This document shows positions 44,656-53,224 of a stretch of 64,000 bases of DNA, one piece after another (positions within the stretch are counted from its first letter, which is position 1; each line of letters begins with the position of its first letter). The DNA is from ENR-C20 sp942493145 (GTDB taxonomy: Bacteria > Bacillota > Clostridia > Acetivibrionales > DTU013), in assembly GCA_942493145.1 (NCBI GenBank), contig OW818679.1, positions 1,426,001 through 1,490,000 on the forward strand, in the 5' to 3' direction. Made by a program: the position numbers and the translations under genes. The notes below the pieces were generated by a model. It had not been told where the DNA came from. It searched no databases and worked only from the letters and a program-made list of their open reading frames with translations.

Positions 44656-44684
44656 TTGCATTATAAGCAGGTATGGGGTATTAT
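44656..44684 (+). promoter_or_regulatory. Candidate sigma-A promoter of nusB-xseA
   Basis: TTGCAT (44656-44661) and TATTAT (44679-44684) are separated by 17 bp, about 85 bp before nusB. Confidence 0.5.
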
Positions 44685-44768
44685 ATGTGAATGAAATATA
44701 TCTTTAACGGGGGACATTTCCAAAAAGTCAGCAAATAGGCGTGTCACCGGACAATGGGAGGAACTCAG

Positions 44769-45266
44769 ATGGGGAGAAGAGCATCCAGAGAAATTGCGAT
44801 GAAGCTCTTATACCAGTTGGAAATACAAAAAGAAGACAGGGAAAGCCAGATACGCCTGGTACTTGAAGAAAACATGCTTTCGGGTAAAGACTCTGATTAT
44901 GTAACCACTATTGTTGATACTGTTTATAAAAATCTTGAACATATCGACAAAACCATAGAGATAAATTCAAAGGGCTGGAAAATCGGCAGGATTTCAAAGG
45001 TTGACCTTTCGATCATGCGCCTTTGTATTTGCGAAGTTTTTTATATGGATGATATTCCTTATAGTGTATCGGTTAATGAGGCTGTCGAGCTGGCTAAAAA
45101 ATACAGCAGCGAAGAGGCAGGCGCCTTCATTAATGGTATTCTGAGCAAGGTTTCGAAAATCAGAATATTACCGGCTGACGATACCTCGAATAATACTTCA
45201 GACAGTGCCTCAGACAGTACTTCAGACAGAACTTCAGACAGTGCCTCAGACAATACCGAAGAATAA
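44769..45266 (+). CDS. nusB: Transcription antitermination factor NusB
   Basis: NusB binds boxA with S10 during rRNA transcription. The 165-aa protein starts MGRRASREIAMKLLYQLEIQ, with IVDTVYKNLEHIDKTIE, RISKVDLSIMRLCICE and PYSVSVNEAVELAKKYSSEEAGAFINGIL, all typical. The last ~25 residues are an unusual Ser/Asp/Thr tail (SDSASDSTSDRTSDSASD) encoded by 12-bp repeats at 45197-45252. ATG 44769 follows GGGAGG by 8 nt. It is cotranscribed with xseA, 12 nt downstream; folD, normally between them in Bacillus, is absent. Confidence 0.96.
   Translation: MGRRASREIAMKLLYQLEIQKEDRESQIRLVLEENMLSGKDSDYVTTIVDTVYKNLEHIDKTIEINSKGWKIGRISKVDLSIMRLCICEVFYMDDIPYSVSVNEAVELAKKYSSEEAGAFINGILSKVSKIRILPADDTSNNTSDSASDSTSDRTSDSASDNTEE
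45197..45252. repeat. 12-bp repeats encoding the NusB tail
   Basis: Five copies of a unit close to TCAGACAGTGCC or TCAGACAGTACT occur in tandem in the nusB frame, each giving the tetrapeptide SDSA, SDST or SDRT. Confidence 0.85.
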
Positions 45267-45278
45267 CCAGGTAAATAT

Positions 45279-46469
45279 ATGCAGAAGACATTATCGGTTT
45301 ATGAACTGAACAAATATCTGAAGGATCTGATTGCAAATGATCTGATTCTTTCAGGACTTTATGTCAGGGGAGAGATCTCCAATTTCAAGAACCACATATC
45401 AGGACATCTATATTTTACCTTAAAAGATGAAAAAAGCATTGTAAAGTGCGTTATGTTCAAGTCTAGTGCAATGACGCTGAAATTTATGCCCAAGGATGGG
45501 ATGAAGGTTGTTGTAAGAGGCTATATATCCGTCTTTGAAAGAGATGGACTATACCAGCTGTATGCCGAGGATATGCAACCCGATGGTTTGGGCAGTCTGC
45601 ATTTGGCCTTTGAACAGCTAAAGGAAAAGCTTCAGAAGGAAGGGCTTTTCGACCCTTCAAACAAAAAGAAGCTGCCTTATATGCCATCCTCAATCGGCAT
45701 TATCACTGCACCAAAAGGGTCAGTTATAAGGGATATCATAAATATCCTGAGCAGACGATTTTACGATGTGAATATCAAGGTCTATCCCGTACAGGTTCAG
45801 GGTGCCCCGGCAGCAGGGCAGATCTCGGCTGCTATAAAAAAACTGAACCAGGCCGGAAACGTTGATGTTATAATCCTTGCGCGTGGAGGCGGGTCTCTTG
45901 AGGATTTATGGCCCTTTAATGAAGAAATCGTAGCAAGGAGTATTTTTGAATCGACAATTCCAGTTATATCGGCGGTGGGTCATGAAACTGATTTTACCAT
46001 AGCAGATTTTGTTGCCGACCTGAGGGCACCGACACCTTCTGCTGCTGCCGAACTGGTGATGCCCGACAAGGGTGCCCTGCAGGACAGGATAAGGAGCCTT
46101 GACAACAGACTTAAGAATGCAGCATACAGGAAGATATCAATGGAGAGGCTGGCTTGCAGGAGGCTTACAGAAAGTGTCGCTTTCAGAAGGCCATTTGACA
46201 GGATCAATCAGGAAAGGCTGCGTCTTGATGTCCAGGGGAAATATTTGCAGAATGCACTTGAATCTGTAAGAAAAAACAACAGAAACAGACTGGCACTTCT
46301 GGCTGCAAGACTTGACGCCCTCAGCCCGCTGAAATCACTTGCAAGGGGCTATAGTATAGTCAGGTCAAAGAAGGACGATAATCTTGTGAAGTCAATAAAG
46401 GATGTTGCTTCGGGAGACAGGCTGGAGATAGGGGTCCAGGATGGTACGATCAACTGTACAGTGGATTGA
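45279..46469 (+). CDS. xseA: Exodeoxyribonuclease VII large subunit
   Basis: The 396-aa protein has an N-terminal OB fold (LSGLYVRGEISNFKNHISGHLYFTLKDE) and the catalytic core (GIITAPKGSVIRDIINILSRR; DVIILARGGGSLEDLWPFNEE; ISAVGHETDFTIADFVADLRAPTPSAAAEL). A long coiled coil follows. It degrades single-stranded DNA with XseB. xseB follows 62 nt downstream. Confidence 0.96.
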   Translation: MQKTLSVYELNKYLKDLIANDLILSGLYVRGEISNFKNHISGHLYFTLKDEKSIVKCVMFKSSAMTLKFMPKDGMKVVVRGYISVFERDGLYQLYAEDMQPDGLGSLHLAFEQLKEKLQKEGLFDPSNKKKLPYMPSSIGIITAPKGSVIRDIINILSRRFYDVNIKVYPVQVQGAPAAGQISAAIKKLNQAGNVDVIILARGGGSLEDLWPFNEEIVARSIFESTIPVISAVGHETDFTIADFVADLRAPTPSAAAELVMPDKGALQDRIRSLDNRLKNAAYRKISMERLACRRLTESVAFRRPFDRINQERLRLDVQGKYLQNALESVRKNNRNRLALLAARLDALSPLKSLARGYSIVRSKKDDNLVKSIKDVASGDRLEIGVQDGTINCTVD

Positions 46470-46531
46470 TAAAAGGTTTATTTCCCGGGTTACGGGGTCG
46501 ATGAATAACAGATTGCCGGGGGGCGTAAGGT

Positions 46532-46807
46532 ATGAAAAAGAGCGAAATGATTGAGAATACCGTAAAGTGTGAAATCAAGGTAAAAAACGAGAGAAGCTAT
46601 GAAGAATCCATCGTTGAGCTTGAGGATATTGTAAGGAAACTTGAAAGGGGAGAATTGTTGCTGGAAGAATCCATCGACTGCTTCCAGAAGGGTGTTGAAC
46701 TTTCGAAATTCTGCAGTGACAGACTTGATGAGGCTGAGCGCCGAATAACGCTGCTGGTGGAGAATGAGAAAGGCGAATTGAAGGAACAGGATATGCCGGA
46801 GGTATAA
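46532..46807 (+). CDS. xseB: Exodeoxyribonuclease VII small subunit
   Basis: The 91-aa protein contains SYEESIVELEDIVRKLERGELLLEESIDCFQKGVEL, the XseB helical hairpin. Its first ~20 residues are an extra polar tail. It ends one base before ispA, indicating coupling. Confidence 0.95.
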   Translation: MKKSEMIENTVKCEIKVKNERSYEESIVELEDIVRKLERGELLLEESIDCFQKGVELSKFCSDRLDEAERRITLLVENEKGELKEQDMPEV

Positions 46808-47464
46808 ATGAACTTTAAAGAAAGCCTTAATAAATGGGCTGACCTTGTAAACTCCTCACTGGAAGGCTATGTACCAGAACAGGTAGTGCCTGAAGGGGAT
46901 ATATACAAAGCGATGAGGTACAGCCTCATGGCGGGCGGCAAAAGACTGCGTCCGGTTTTATCCCTTGCCGTATGTGACCTTCTCGGAGGTGACGAAGGTG
47001 ACATATTACCTTATGGCTGCGCCATAGAAATGATACATACATACTCCCTGATACATGACGATCTTCCTGCAATGGACAATGATGATTTCAGAAGGGGCAT
47101 GCCTACAAGCCATAAAGTGTTTGGTGAAGCAATGGCCATACTTGCCGGAGATGCACTGCTGAACAAAGCATTTGAGGTCATGCTGTCACATACTTTGGCC
47201 AGGAATGATAGTCTGCCTGAAAGAGTTCGTGCTATGGATTTAATTGCCCGGGCTTCCGGAGCTTCCGGAATGATTGGCGGACAGGTGGTGGATCTGCAGT
47301 CCGAGAGCAAATCAGTAGCAACCGACATGCTCGAATATATGCACAAATGCAAGACCGGAGCTTTGATCAAGGCCCCCGTGCTGGTAGCGGCAGTACTTTG
47401 CGGCGCCGGTGAAGAGGAATACCGTCATCTTGAAGATTTTGAATTTGATTTTCACAATAACTAA
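46808..47464 (+). pseudogene. ispA: Polyprenyl (farnesyl) diphosphate synthase, truncated
   Basis: IspA condenses IPP with allylic diphosphates. The frame is normal for about 205 residues: YSLMAGGKRLRPVLSLAVCDLLGG, the first Asp-rich motif HDDLPAMDNDDFRRG, and KTGALIKAPVLVAAVLCGA. After EYRHLEDF the sequence changes to EFDFHNN and a stop (218 aa). Family members are near 290 aa; the second Asp-rich motif (DDILD) and the C-terminal helices are missing. The following ~230 nt are G/T-rich and non-coding. Either the gene is broken or, more likely, the assembly is faulty here, because IspA feeds an otherwise intact isoprenoid locus. Confidence 0.85.
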
Positions 47465-47735
47465 ATAAAATAGTTGGTTCAGGGGGGATGCCACTATATA
47501 TGCGGCAGGGGTAAGAGGGGGGGGTGGGAGGGGTTTTATTTTGGGTATTGTAGGTTTTTGTGGGGTGGATGTGATTCTTTTTTGTGGGCTTTTTTTTTTT
47601 GGTTTTGTTTTTTGGGGGGGTTCATGGGGGGGGTTGGAGGTGTTGGTATGGAGGTTTTGACTTTTTTTTTTTTTTTTTTTTTAATTTAATTTTTTACTTC
47701 TTTTGTAAAACCTCTATATTATTTTATAATTTAAT
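47465..47735. other. G/T-only low-complexity stretch with homopolymers
   Basis: From about 47500 to 47690 the plus strand is nearly free of A and C and contains G runs of up to eight and T runs of ten or more, ending in about 21 T residues. No family-like frame exists. It replaces the expected end of ispA. The pattern looks like low-quality sequence at a contig join. If real, the repeated G runs could form quadruplexes. A more normal AT-rich sequence resumes at about 47690. Confidence 0.75.
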
Positions 47736-48355
47736 GGATATTAATTGCAGTATTCTAGTCAGTACTGACGCTTTTGAAGACGGGCCTAAAAATCCGTTTA
47801 AGGGCATATCGATGAAGTTCCTTGTGTCGGCTTGTTACGCCCAGTGGTGGGCTGATGCTGGGAGTTAAGGTTTAGGGGCGATCTGCAATGGCATGCGGGC
47901 GTTGACCCCTCTACCGTGGAGACCCTACCTTTTGGAAGAAGGGCCGGCCTAAGGTTAATACATAATTTCCCGAAAGGCTGCGAATTCAACTACGAGAAGG
48001 GATTAAACCTGTTAGGCGGTATCTTGCGATGCTGTGAACAGTGTAGCCTGCCTTGAGTGAATATGGTGGATAATGGATCGGATGAACGGCTGCTGGCCGG
48101 TAGCCAGGCATTATTGCTGTTTGAAACCATATTTGCAAAAGAGGCTAGAAAGCGAACAGACTGCTGGGGAAAACCCCTAGACTGTTCAGTAATGAGATGT
48201 GTTGGGGATTAAAGTGTGGACTAAGTGGTAATCAGGCCCCGCAATGCGGTAACGCTGCGGTCGTGATTTTAATGGGTAACCTCCGGATTGGCGACGACCC
48301 GGAAATAACGAGGGAAATCCTGCCTGACCTAAGCCGCAAAATTTACTTAACATAT
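47736..48355 (+). ncRNA. ole: OLE RNA (ornate large extremophilic RNA), approximate ends
   Basis: This ~600-nt segment has no supported reading frame on either strand yet is G+C-balanced and rich in hairpins. One is GAACAG...CTGGGG-aaaa-CCCC...CTGTTC near 48154-48187; another is around GCAATGCGGTAACGCTGC (48240-48259). It lies between ispA and a four-helix membrane gene followed by dxs, which is the published position of OLE RNA in Bacillus halodurans and many anaerobic Firmicutes. Length and placement fit. OLE RNA forms a membrane ribonucleoprotein with OapA and is linked to tolerance of short-chain alcohols, cold and Mg2+. It is probably transcribed with the nusB-ispA genes. The exact ends are not visible, and the 5' part may be affected by the flawed region upstream. 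Confidence 0.87.
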
Positions 48356-48398
48356 CACCACCTTTATTAATATAAGAGCATACTGGAGGGTATTTTTT

Positions 48399-49028
48399 TT
48401 GGATGACAATTACAGGCATCCGGTTGAAGAAAAAAAGGTTAAGTTCAAGAAGAACATAACAAAAGGCACTAAAAAAAGCAATATAATCTGGATTACTCTG
48501 ATAACAATAATTTCTTTTGTGGCCTCTGCCACATTATCTGTGGTATCTTCCGACATATTGAAAAAAGTTGATCTTTCCGTCTCATTTCTTTTATTGTTGT
48601 TTATAATAACTGTAAACATTATTTCGGATGTCATCGGTACTGCCGTCACTGCGGCGGATGAAACACCGTTCCATGCCATGGCCTCCAGAAAGGTATACGG
48701 AGCAAAACGAGCTATCCTGCTAATCAGGAATGCAGACAAGGTTTCAAACCTCTGTAACGATGTTATAGGGGACATATGCGGCGTAATCAGCGGCGCAGCA
48801 GGTGCATACATAACAGTAAGGATAATCGGCGCAGGGATGGAATACAGTCCGGTGGAACTCGTCATAACCGGATGTATAGCTTCCTTCACGGTTGGCGGCA
48901 AGGCATTGGGCAAAATTTTGGCTATAAGGAACAGCAACTTTATTATTTATAAGGTAAGTGTTATAATACAGTTTATAGCAGGTAGGTTCGGGAAAAACAA
49001 CAACAAAAAAAGGAAACATAAAAAATAA
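48399..49028 (+). CDS. oapA: OLE-associated protein OapA
   Basis: The 209-aa protein has a basic N-terminus (VEEKKVKFKKNITKGTKK) and about four hydrophobic helices (~28-50, 58-82, 118-142, 150-175). The basic tail is GKNNNKKRKHKK. DVIGD at residues 121-125 is a DxxxD motif, as described for OapA. OapA dimers bind OLE RNA and hold it at the membrane. TTG 48399 is 8 nt from GGAGGG, so its ribosome site immediately follows the RNA. It overlaps dxs by one base. Confidence 0.88.
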   Translation: MDDNYRHPVEEKKVKFKKNITKGTKKSNIIWITLITIISFVASATLSVVSSDILKKVDLSVSFLLLLFIITVNIISDVIGTAVTAADETPFHAMASRKVYGAKRAILLIRNADKVSNLCNDVIGDICGVISGAAGAYITVRIIGAGMEYSPVELVITGCIASFTVGGKALGKILAIRNSNFIIYKVSVIIQFIAGRFGKNNNKKRKHKK

Positions 49029-50944
49029 TGGAAATAGAAAAAACTCCCCTGAAAAAAAACCTGCTTGATGGCATATGTTCGCCACAAGCTCTCAAACTGC
49101 TTGATATAAAGCAGCTTGGAATGCTGGCACAGGAAATCAGGGATTTTCTTATAGAAAACATATCAGTCACCGGAGGGCATCTTGCTTCCAACCTCGGAGT
49201 AGTTGAGCTTACACTCGCTCTTCACAGAGTATTCAGCACCCCTGAAGACAAGATAATTTGGGATGTGGGGCATCAATCGTATGTCCACAAGATAATTACG
49301 GGCAGGAAGGAAAGCTTCTGCACCCTTAGACAGTTCAACGGCTTGTCGGGTTTCCCCAAGGTGACAGAAAGCCCTCATGACTGCTTCAATACCGGCCACA
49401 GCAGTACATCAATATCTGCGGCTCTGGGCATGGCTAAGGCAAGGGATATAAGGAAAGAAAAGTATTCTGTCGTAGCAGTGATCGGGGATGGAGCCCTGAC
49501 CGGCGGTATATCTTTTGAAGCTCTGAATGATGCGGGAAGGTCTCCTAACAACCTGATCGTCATACTTAATGACAACGAAATGTCCATCAGCAGGAATGTG
49601 GGTGGAATGTCAAGGTATCTCAGCAAGATCAGGACGCAACCGATATATTCCAGGGCCAAGGAGGATCTGGACGGCATACTGTCACGTATACCGGCCATTG
49701 GTAAAAGCGCGGCTAAGGCATTGGAGACAGCAAAGGACGCTATTAAATACATAATCATGCCTGGAATGATTTTCGAGGAGCTGGGTTTTAAATATCTGGG
49801 ACCCATAGATGGCCATAACATATCGGATCTGGCTGAAGTTCTCCAGAATGCCAAACGTCAGAAAGGGCCGGTACTCATACATATCTGTACTCAAAAAGGC
49901 AAGGGATACTCATTTGCCGAAGAGAAACCGGATGAGTTCCATGGGATATCACCTTTTGAAATCGACACGGGTGAGCTTAAAATACATAAGAAACAATCCT
50001 TCTCTGATGTTTTTGGAAATAAGCTTATTTGTCTTGCAGAACAGGACGAGGATATAGTTGCTATTACAGCTGCGATGCCTGATGGCACCGGCCTTAACGA
50101 ATTCTCCCACAGATTCCCCGGCAGGTTCTTCGATGTGGGTATAGCGGAGCAGCATGCCGTCACTTTTGCTGCAGGACTGGCACGGAATGGCCTTAAGCCG
50201 GTGGTGGCTATATATTCATCCTTCCTGCAGCGTGCTTACGATCAGGTTCTTCATGATGTCGCACTACAGAATCTGCCTGTGGTTTTTGCAATTGACAGGG
50301 CAGGGATAGTGGGGGAGGATGGGGAAACCCATCAGGGCATTTATGATTTGTCCTTCCTGAGCCATATACCCAACATGTCAATAATGACGCCATGTGACTA
50401 TGATGAGCTGGAGTTGATGCTGGAATTCAGCTTTAAAGCGAATTCGGGCCCTTCATCCATAAGGTACCCGCGTGGAAGCTCAGCCTTTTCCGCAGGTTTG
50501 AAAACTCCAATCGAATATGGGAAATTCGTCAAATTATCCGAAGGCCTTGATGTTACCATCCTGGCTGTCGGAACAATGCTTGAGGCAGCACTGGCAGCAG
50601 CGGAAATTATAAGAAATTCCGGCTATTCGCCTGAAGTAATTTATGCAAGATTCGTCAAACCCCTCGACAGAGAGACCATCATTGCCTCCGCCATTAAAAC
50701 TGGTCTTGTGGCTACATTGGAGGACAATACGGTCGCAGGCGGATTCGGAAGCCGTGTACTTGAACTCCTTAATTCTGGTGATATAGAAGCCAGGGTAATG
50801 GTATCGGGTTTCCCGGATGTACCAGTCGAACATGGCACCAGGAAACAGTTATATGAGAAGTATGGATTGGATGCAGAAACATTTGCCGGGGATATAATCA
50901 AACGGCTGCAAACATATAAAAGATGTGGAGGTAAGCTTGAGTAA
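49028..50944 (+). CDS. dxs: 1-Deoxy-D-xylulose-5-phosphate synthase
   Basis: This thiamine-diphosphate enzyme opens the MEP isoprenoid pathway from pyruvate and glyceraldehyde 3-phosphate. The 638-aa protein has GHQSYVHKIITGR, the ThDP motif GDGALTGGISFEALNDAG, DNEMSISRNVGGMS, IAEQHAVTFAAGLA and DRAGIVGEDGETHQG. It follows oapA directly and runs into tlyA. With ispA upstream it forms the isoprenoid pair of this operon. Confidence 0.97.
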   Translation: MEIEKTPLKKNLLDGICSPQALKLLDIKQLGMLAQEIRDFLIENISVTGGHLASNLGVVELTLALHRVFSTPEDKIIWDVGHQSYVHKIITGRKESFCTLRQFNGLSGFPKVTESPHDCFNTGHSSTSISAALGMAKARDIRKEKYSVVAVIGDGALTGGISFEALNDAGRSPNNLIVILNDNEMSISRNVGGMSRYLSKIRTQPIYSRAKEDLDGILSRIPAIGKSAAKALETAKDAIKYIIMPGMIFEELGFKYLGPIDGHNISDLAEVLQNAKRQKGPVLIHICTQKGKGYSFAEEKPDEFHGISPFEIDTGELKIHKKQSFSDVFGNKLICLAEQDEDIVAITAAMPDGTGLNEFSHRFPGRFFDVGIAEQHAVTFAAGLARNGLKPVVAIYSSFLQRAYDQVLHDVALQNLPVVFAIDRAGIVGEDGETHQGIYDLSFLSHIPNMSIMTPCDYDELELMLEFSFKANSGPSSIRYPRGSSAFSAGLKTPIEYGKFVKLSEGLDVTILAVGTMLEAALAAAEIIRNSGYSPEVIYARFVKPLDRETIIASAIKTGLVATLEDNTVAGGFGSRVLELLNSGDIEARVMVSGFPDVPVEHGTRKQLYEKYGLDAETFAGDIIKRLQTYKRCGGKLE

Positions 50945-51752
50945 GGAGAGACTTGATGTCATGCTTGTAGACAAAGGCTTGATACAAAGCCGCGAAAAGG
51001 CCAGGGCTTCAATCATGGCAGGTATGGTATATGTGAACCAGCTCAGGGAGGACAAACCTGGCACCAGGTTCGATACGGAAAGCCTGATCGAGGTCCGGGA
51101 AAATATCAATCCCTTTGTCAGCAGGGGAGGCCTTAAGCTTGACAAGGCCATGAAAACTTTCGGAATAGTTCTGGACGGAAAGGTATCGATAGACATCGGT
51201 GCTTCAACGGGAGGCTTTACCGATTGCATGCTCAAAAATGGAGCAAAAAAGGTCTATGCGGTTGATGTGGGTTACGGTCAGCTTGCCTGGGAACTAAGGA
51301 ATGATGTCCGTGTAGTCAATATGGAGCGGACCAACATAAGGTATGTGAAACCTGAGGATTTAGCTGAAAAAGCCGATTTTGCCAGTATAGATGTTTCATT
51401 CATATCGCTGTCAAAGGTATTGCCAGTAGTCCTCCATTTGCTTAACGAGGAGGGGGAGGTGCTCTGCCTCATCAAGCCCCAGTTTGAAGCAGGACGTGAA
51501 AAGGTAGGCAAGCATGGCGTTGTCCGTGATATTGAAGTACACCGGCAGGTAGTGTCCGATATAGCCTCACTTTCAGTTACGCTGGGCTTCGGAGTAAAAG
51601 GTATGACATATTCGCCAATAAAAGGTCCGGAAGGTAACATAGAATACCTTCTTTACATTTCGGTATGTGATGGTATGAAGGACAATGGGTCCGTACAGGA
51701 GATGTCGTTGGAAACGGTCAGGCAATCCCATGCAGAGCTTAATGCAAATTGA
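50937..51752 (+). CDS. tlyA: TlyA-family rRNA 2'-O-methyltransferase
   Basis: The 271-aa protein has an N-terminal S4 RNA-binding domain (KERLDVMLVDKGLIQSREKA). An FtsJ-type methyltransferase domain follows, with VSIDIGASTGGFTDCMLKNGA (SAM site), AVDVGYGQLAW and IDVSFISLSKVLP. TlyA methylates 16S and 23S rRNA ribose positions. TTG 50937 follows GTGGAGGT and overlaps dxs by 8 nt. The Bacillus counterpart is yqxC, in the same place. Confidence 0.94.
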   Translation: MSKERLDVMLVDKGLIQSREKARASIMAGMVYVNQLREDKPGTRFDTESLIEVRENINPFVSRGGLKLDKAMKTFGIVLDGKVSIDIGASTGGFTDCMLKNGAKKVYAVDVGYGQLAWELRNDVRVVNMERTNIRYVKPEDLAEKADFASIDVSFISLSKVLPVVLHLLNEEGEVLCLIKPQFEAGREKVGKHGVVRDIEVHRQVVSDIASLSVTLGFGVKGMTYSPIKGPEGNIEYLLYISVCDGMKDNGSVQEMSLETVRQSHAELNAN

Positions 51753-51856
51753 CGTTTAAATTTGTAATTTTCCAGAATATACTATATAATTACAAGTAAT
51801 ACAATGCATAAATATACAAATGATATTACATAACATATAACTGACTCGAGGTATGA

Positions 51857-52726
51857 ATGAAGACAATCGGTATCATCACGAATATGGACAAGGATTTAGA
51901 ACTGAAGCACACAAGGATACTTGCCGCCAACATCACCAGAATGGGAGGCTCATTCCGTATCAAATCCGATCTGGCGCAAGCTGTGGGCTCCGGAGAGCCT
52001 TGCCGTGACGATGAGGAAGTTCTTTCAGGCTCGGATATCCTTGTGGTACTGGGTGGTGATGGGACCTTCCTTAAAGCTGCGCGGCTTGCGTATAAAAGGA
52101 ACATACCCATTCTTGGCATAAACCTTGGTAATCTTGGCTTCCTTGCAGAGATAGACAGAAACGACATTGCGGATGCGGTCAGCCGTTTGATGAACGGTGA
52201 ATACACTGTTGAGGAAAGGATGATGCTGGAAGCAGATATCATCAGGAACGGTGAAAAAGAAATCACCGATGTGGCGCTGAACGACGTGGTTATTTCGCGG
52301 GGAGCCATATCGAGGATACTTCATGTAAAGACATTGATAAATGACACCTATATCGACACCTTTCCTGGAGACGGGCTCATCGTCTCCACGCCTACAGGAT
52401 CAACTGCCTATTCTCTTTCAGCAGGTGGTCCTATCGTCGAACCAGGCAACGATTTGATGATCATTACACCTATATGTCCGCATATACTTTATTCGAGATC
52501 CTTCATAACCTCAGGGGGCAGCGAGGTTAAAGCGCTGCTTGATGAGGATTTCCGACACAATGCTATGGTCACAATAGATGGACAGGAAGCATATGACATA
52601 AAAGGCGGAGACAGAGTGGAAATAAGGAAATCACAATATACAGCAAAGCTTGTAAGCATTCATTCAAGAAATTTCTTTAATGTTCTCAGAGCAAAAATTT
52701 ATAACAGGGGAGAGAATATAAAATAA
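51857..52726 (+). CDS. nadK: NAD kinase
   Basis: This enzyme phosphorylates NAD to NADP. The 289-aa protein has VVLGGDGTFLKAARLAY (GGDG), GINLGNLGFLAEI, the NE-type ALNDVVISRG and DGLIVSTPTGSTAYSLSAGGP. A short AT-rich gap (51753-51856) separates it from tlyA. Its last base overlaps argR. Confidence 0.96.
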   Translation: MKTIGIITNMDKDLELKHTRILAANITRMGGSFRIKSDLAQAVGSGEPCRDDEEVLSGSDILVVLGGDGTFLKAARLAYKRNIPILGINLGNLGFLAEIDRNDIADAVSRLMNGEYTVEERMMLEADIIRNGEKEITDVALNDVVISRGAISRILHVKTLINDTYIDTFPGDGLIVSTPTGSTAYSLSAGGPIVEPGNDLMIITPICPHILYSRSFITSGGSEVKALLDEDFRHNAMVTIDGQEAYDIKGGDRVEIRKSQYTAKLVSIHSRNFFNVLRAKIYNRGENIK

Positions 52727-53175
52727 TGAAATATAATAGACATGCCAAAATCCTGGAACTGATTGAAAAATTTGATATCGATACACAGGAAGAGCTTGCT
52801 GAAAAACTGAAGGAATCTGGAATGGACGTTACCCAGGCCACCATTTCCAGGGACATCAAGGAGTTGAGGCTCATAAAGGTAATGTCGGAGAATGAACATT
52901 ACAAGTATTCGACTGGTTCACACACTGAGAGTGCAATTCTCAACAGGCTTTTCAAGGTGTTTACCGAATCCTTCGTACATTGTGATTATGCTAATAATAT
53001 AGTTATTATAAAGACACTGCCCGGAATGGCACAGGCATCGGCCTCAGCCCTTGACTCCATGAAATGGACGGAGATCGTTGGTACTATAGCCGGCGATGAT
53101 ACCATAATGATCGTATGCAGGGCTGAGAAAATCGCCGAAGAGTTGGTCAACAGGCTTAACAAGCTGATAAACTAA
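52726..53175 (+). CDS. argR: Arginine repressor
   Basis: The 149-aa protein has an N-terminal winged helix (RHAKILELIEKFDIDTQEELAEKL, then VTQATISRDIKELRLIKV). The C-terminal oligomerisation and arginine-binding domain has TLPGMAQASASALD and IVGTIAGDDTIMIVCR. It controls arginine genes by binding ARG boxes as a hexamer. Bacillus ahrC occupies the same site upstream of recN. Confidence 0.96.
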   Translation: MKYNRHAKILELIEKFDIDTQEELAEKLKESGMDVTQATISRDIKELRLIKVMSENEHYKYSTGSHTESAILNRLFKVFTESFVHCDYANNIVIIKTLPGMAQASASALDSMKWTEIVGTIAGDDTIMIVCRAEKIAEELVNRLNKLIN

Positions 53176-53224
53176 TAAGATAAGAGCCTGAAAACCTTTA
53201 AACTGAAGCTTTGGGGGACATGCA

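Noticed and set aside
47474..47868. Plus-strand frames in the G/T tract
   Set aside because: They are runs of Gly, Phe and Trp from homopolymers, with no family resemblance.
47798..48419. Minus-strand frames of 63 and 77 codons in the OLE region
   Set aside because: They overlap the structured RNA, have no convincing ribosome sites and no recognisable domains.
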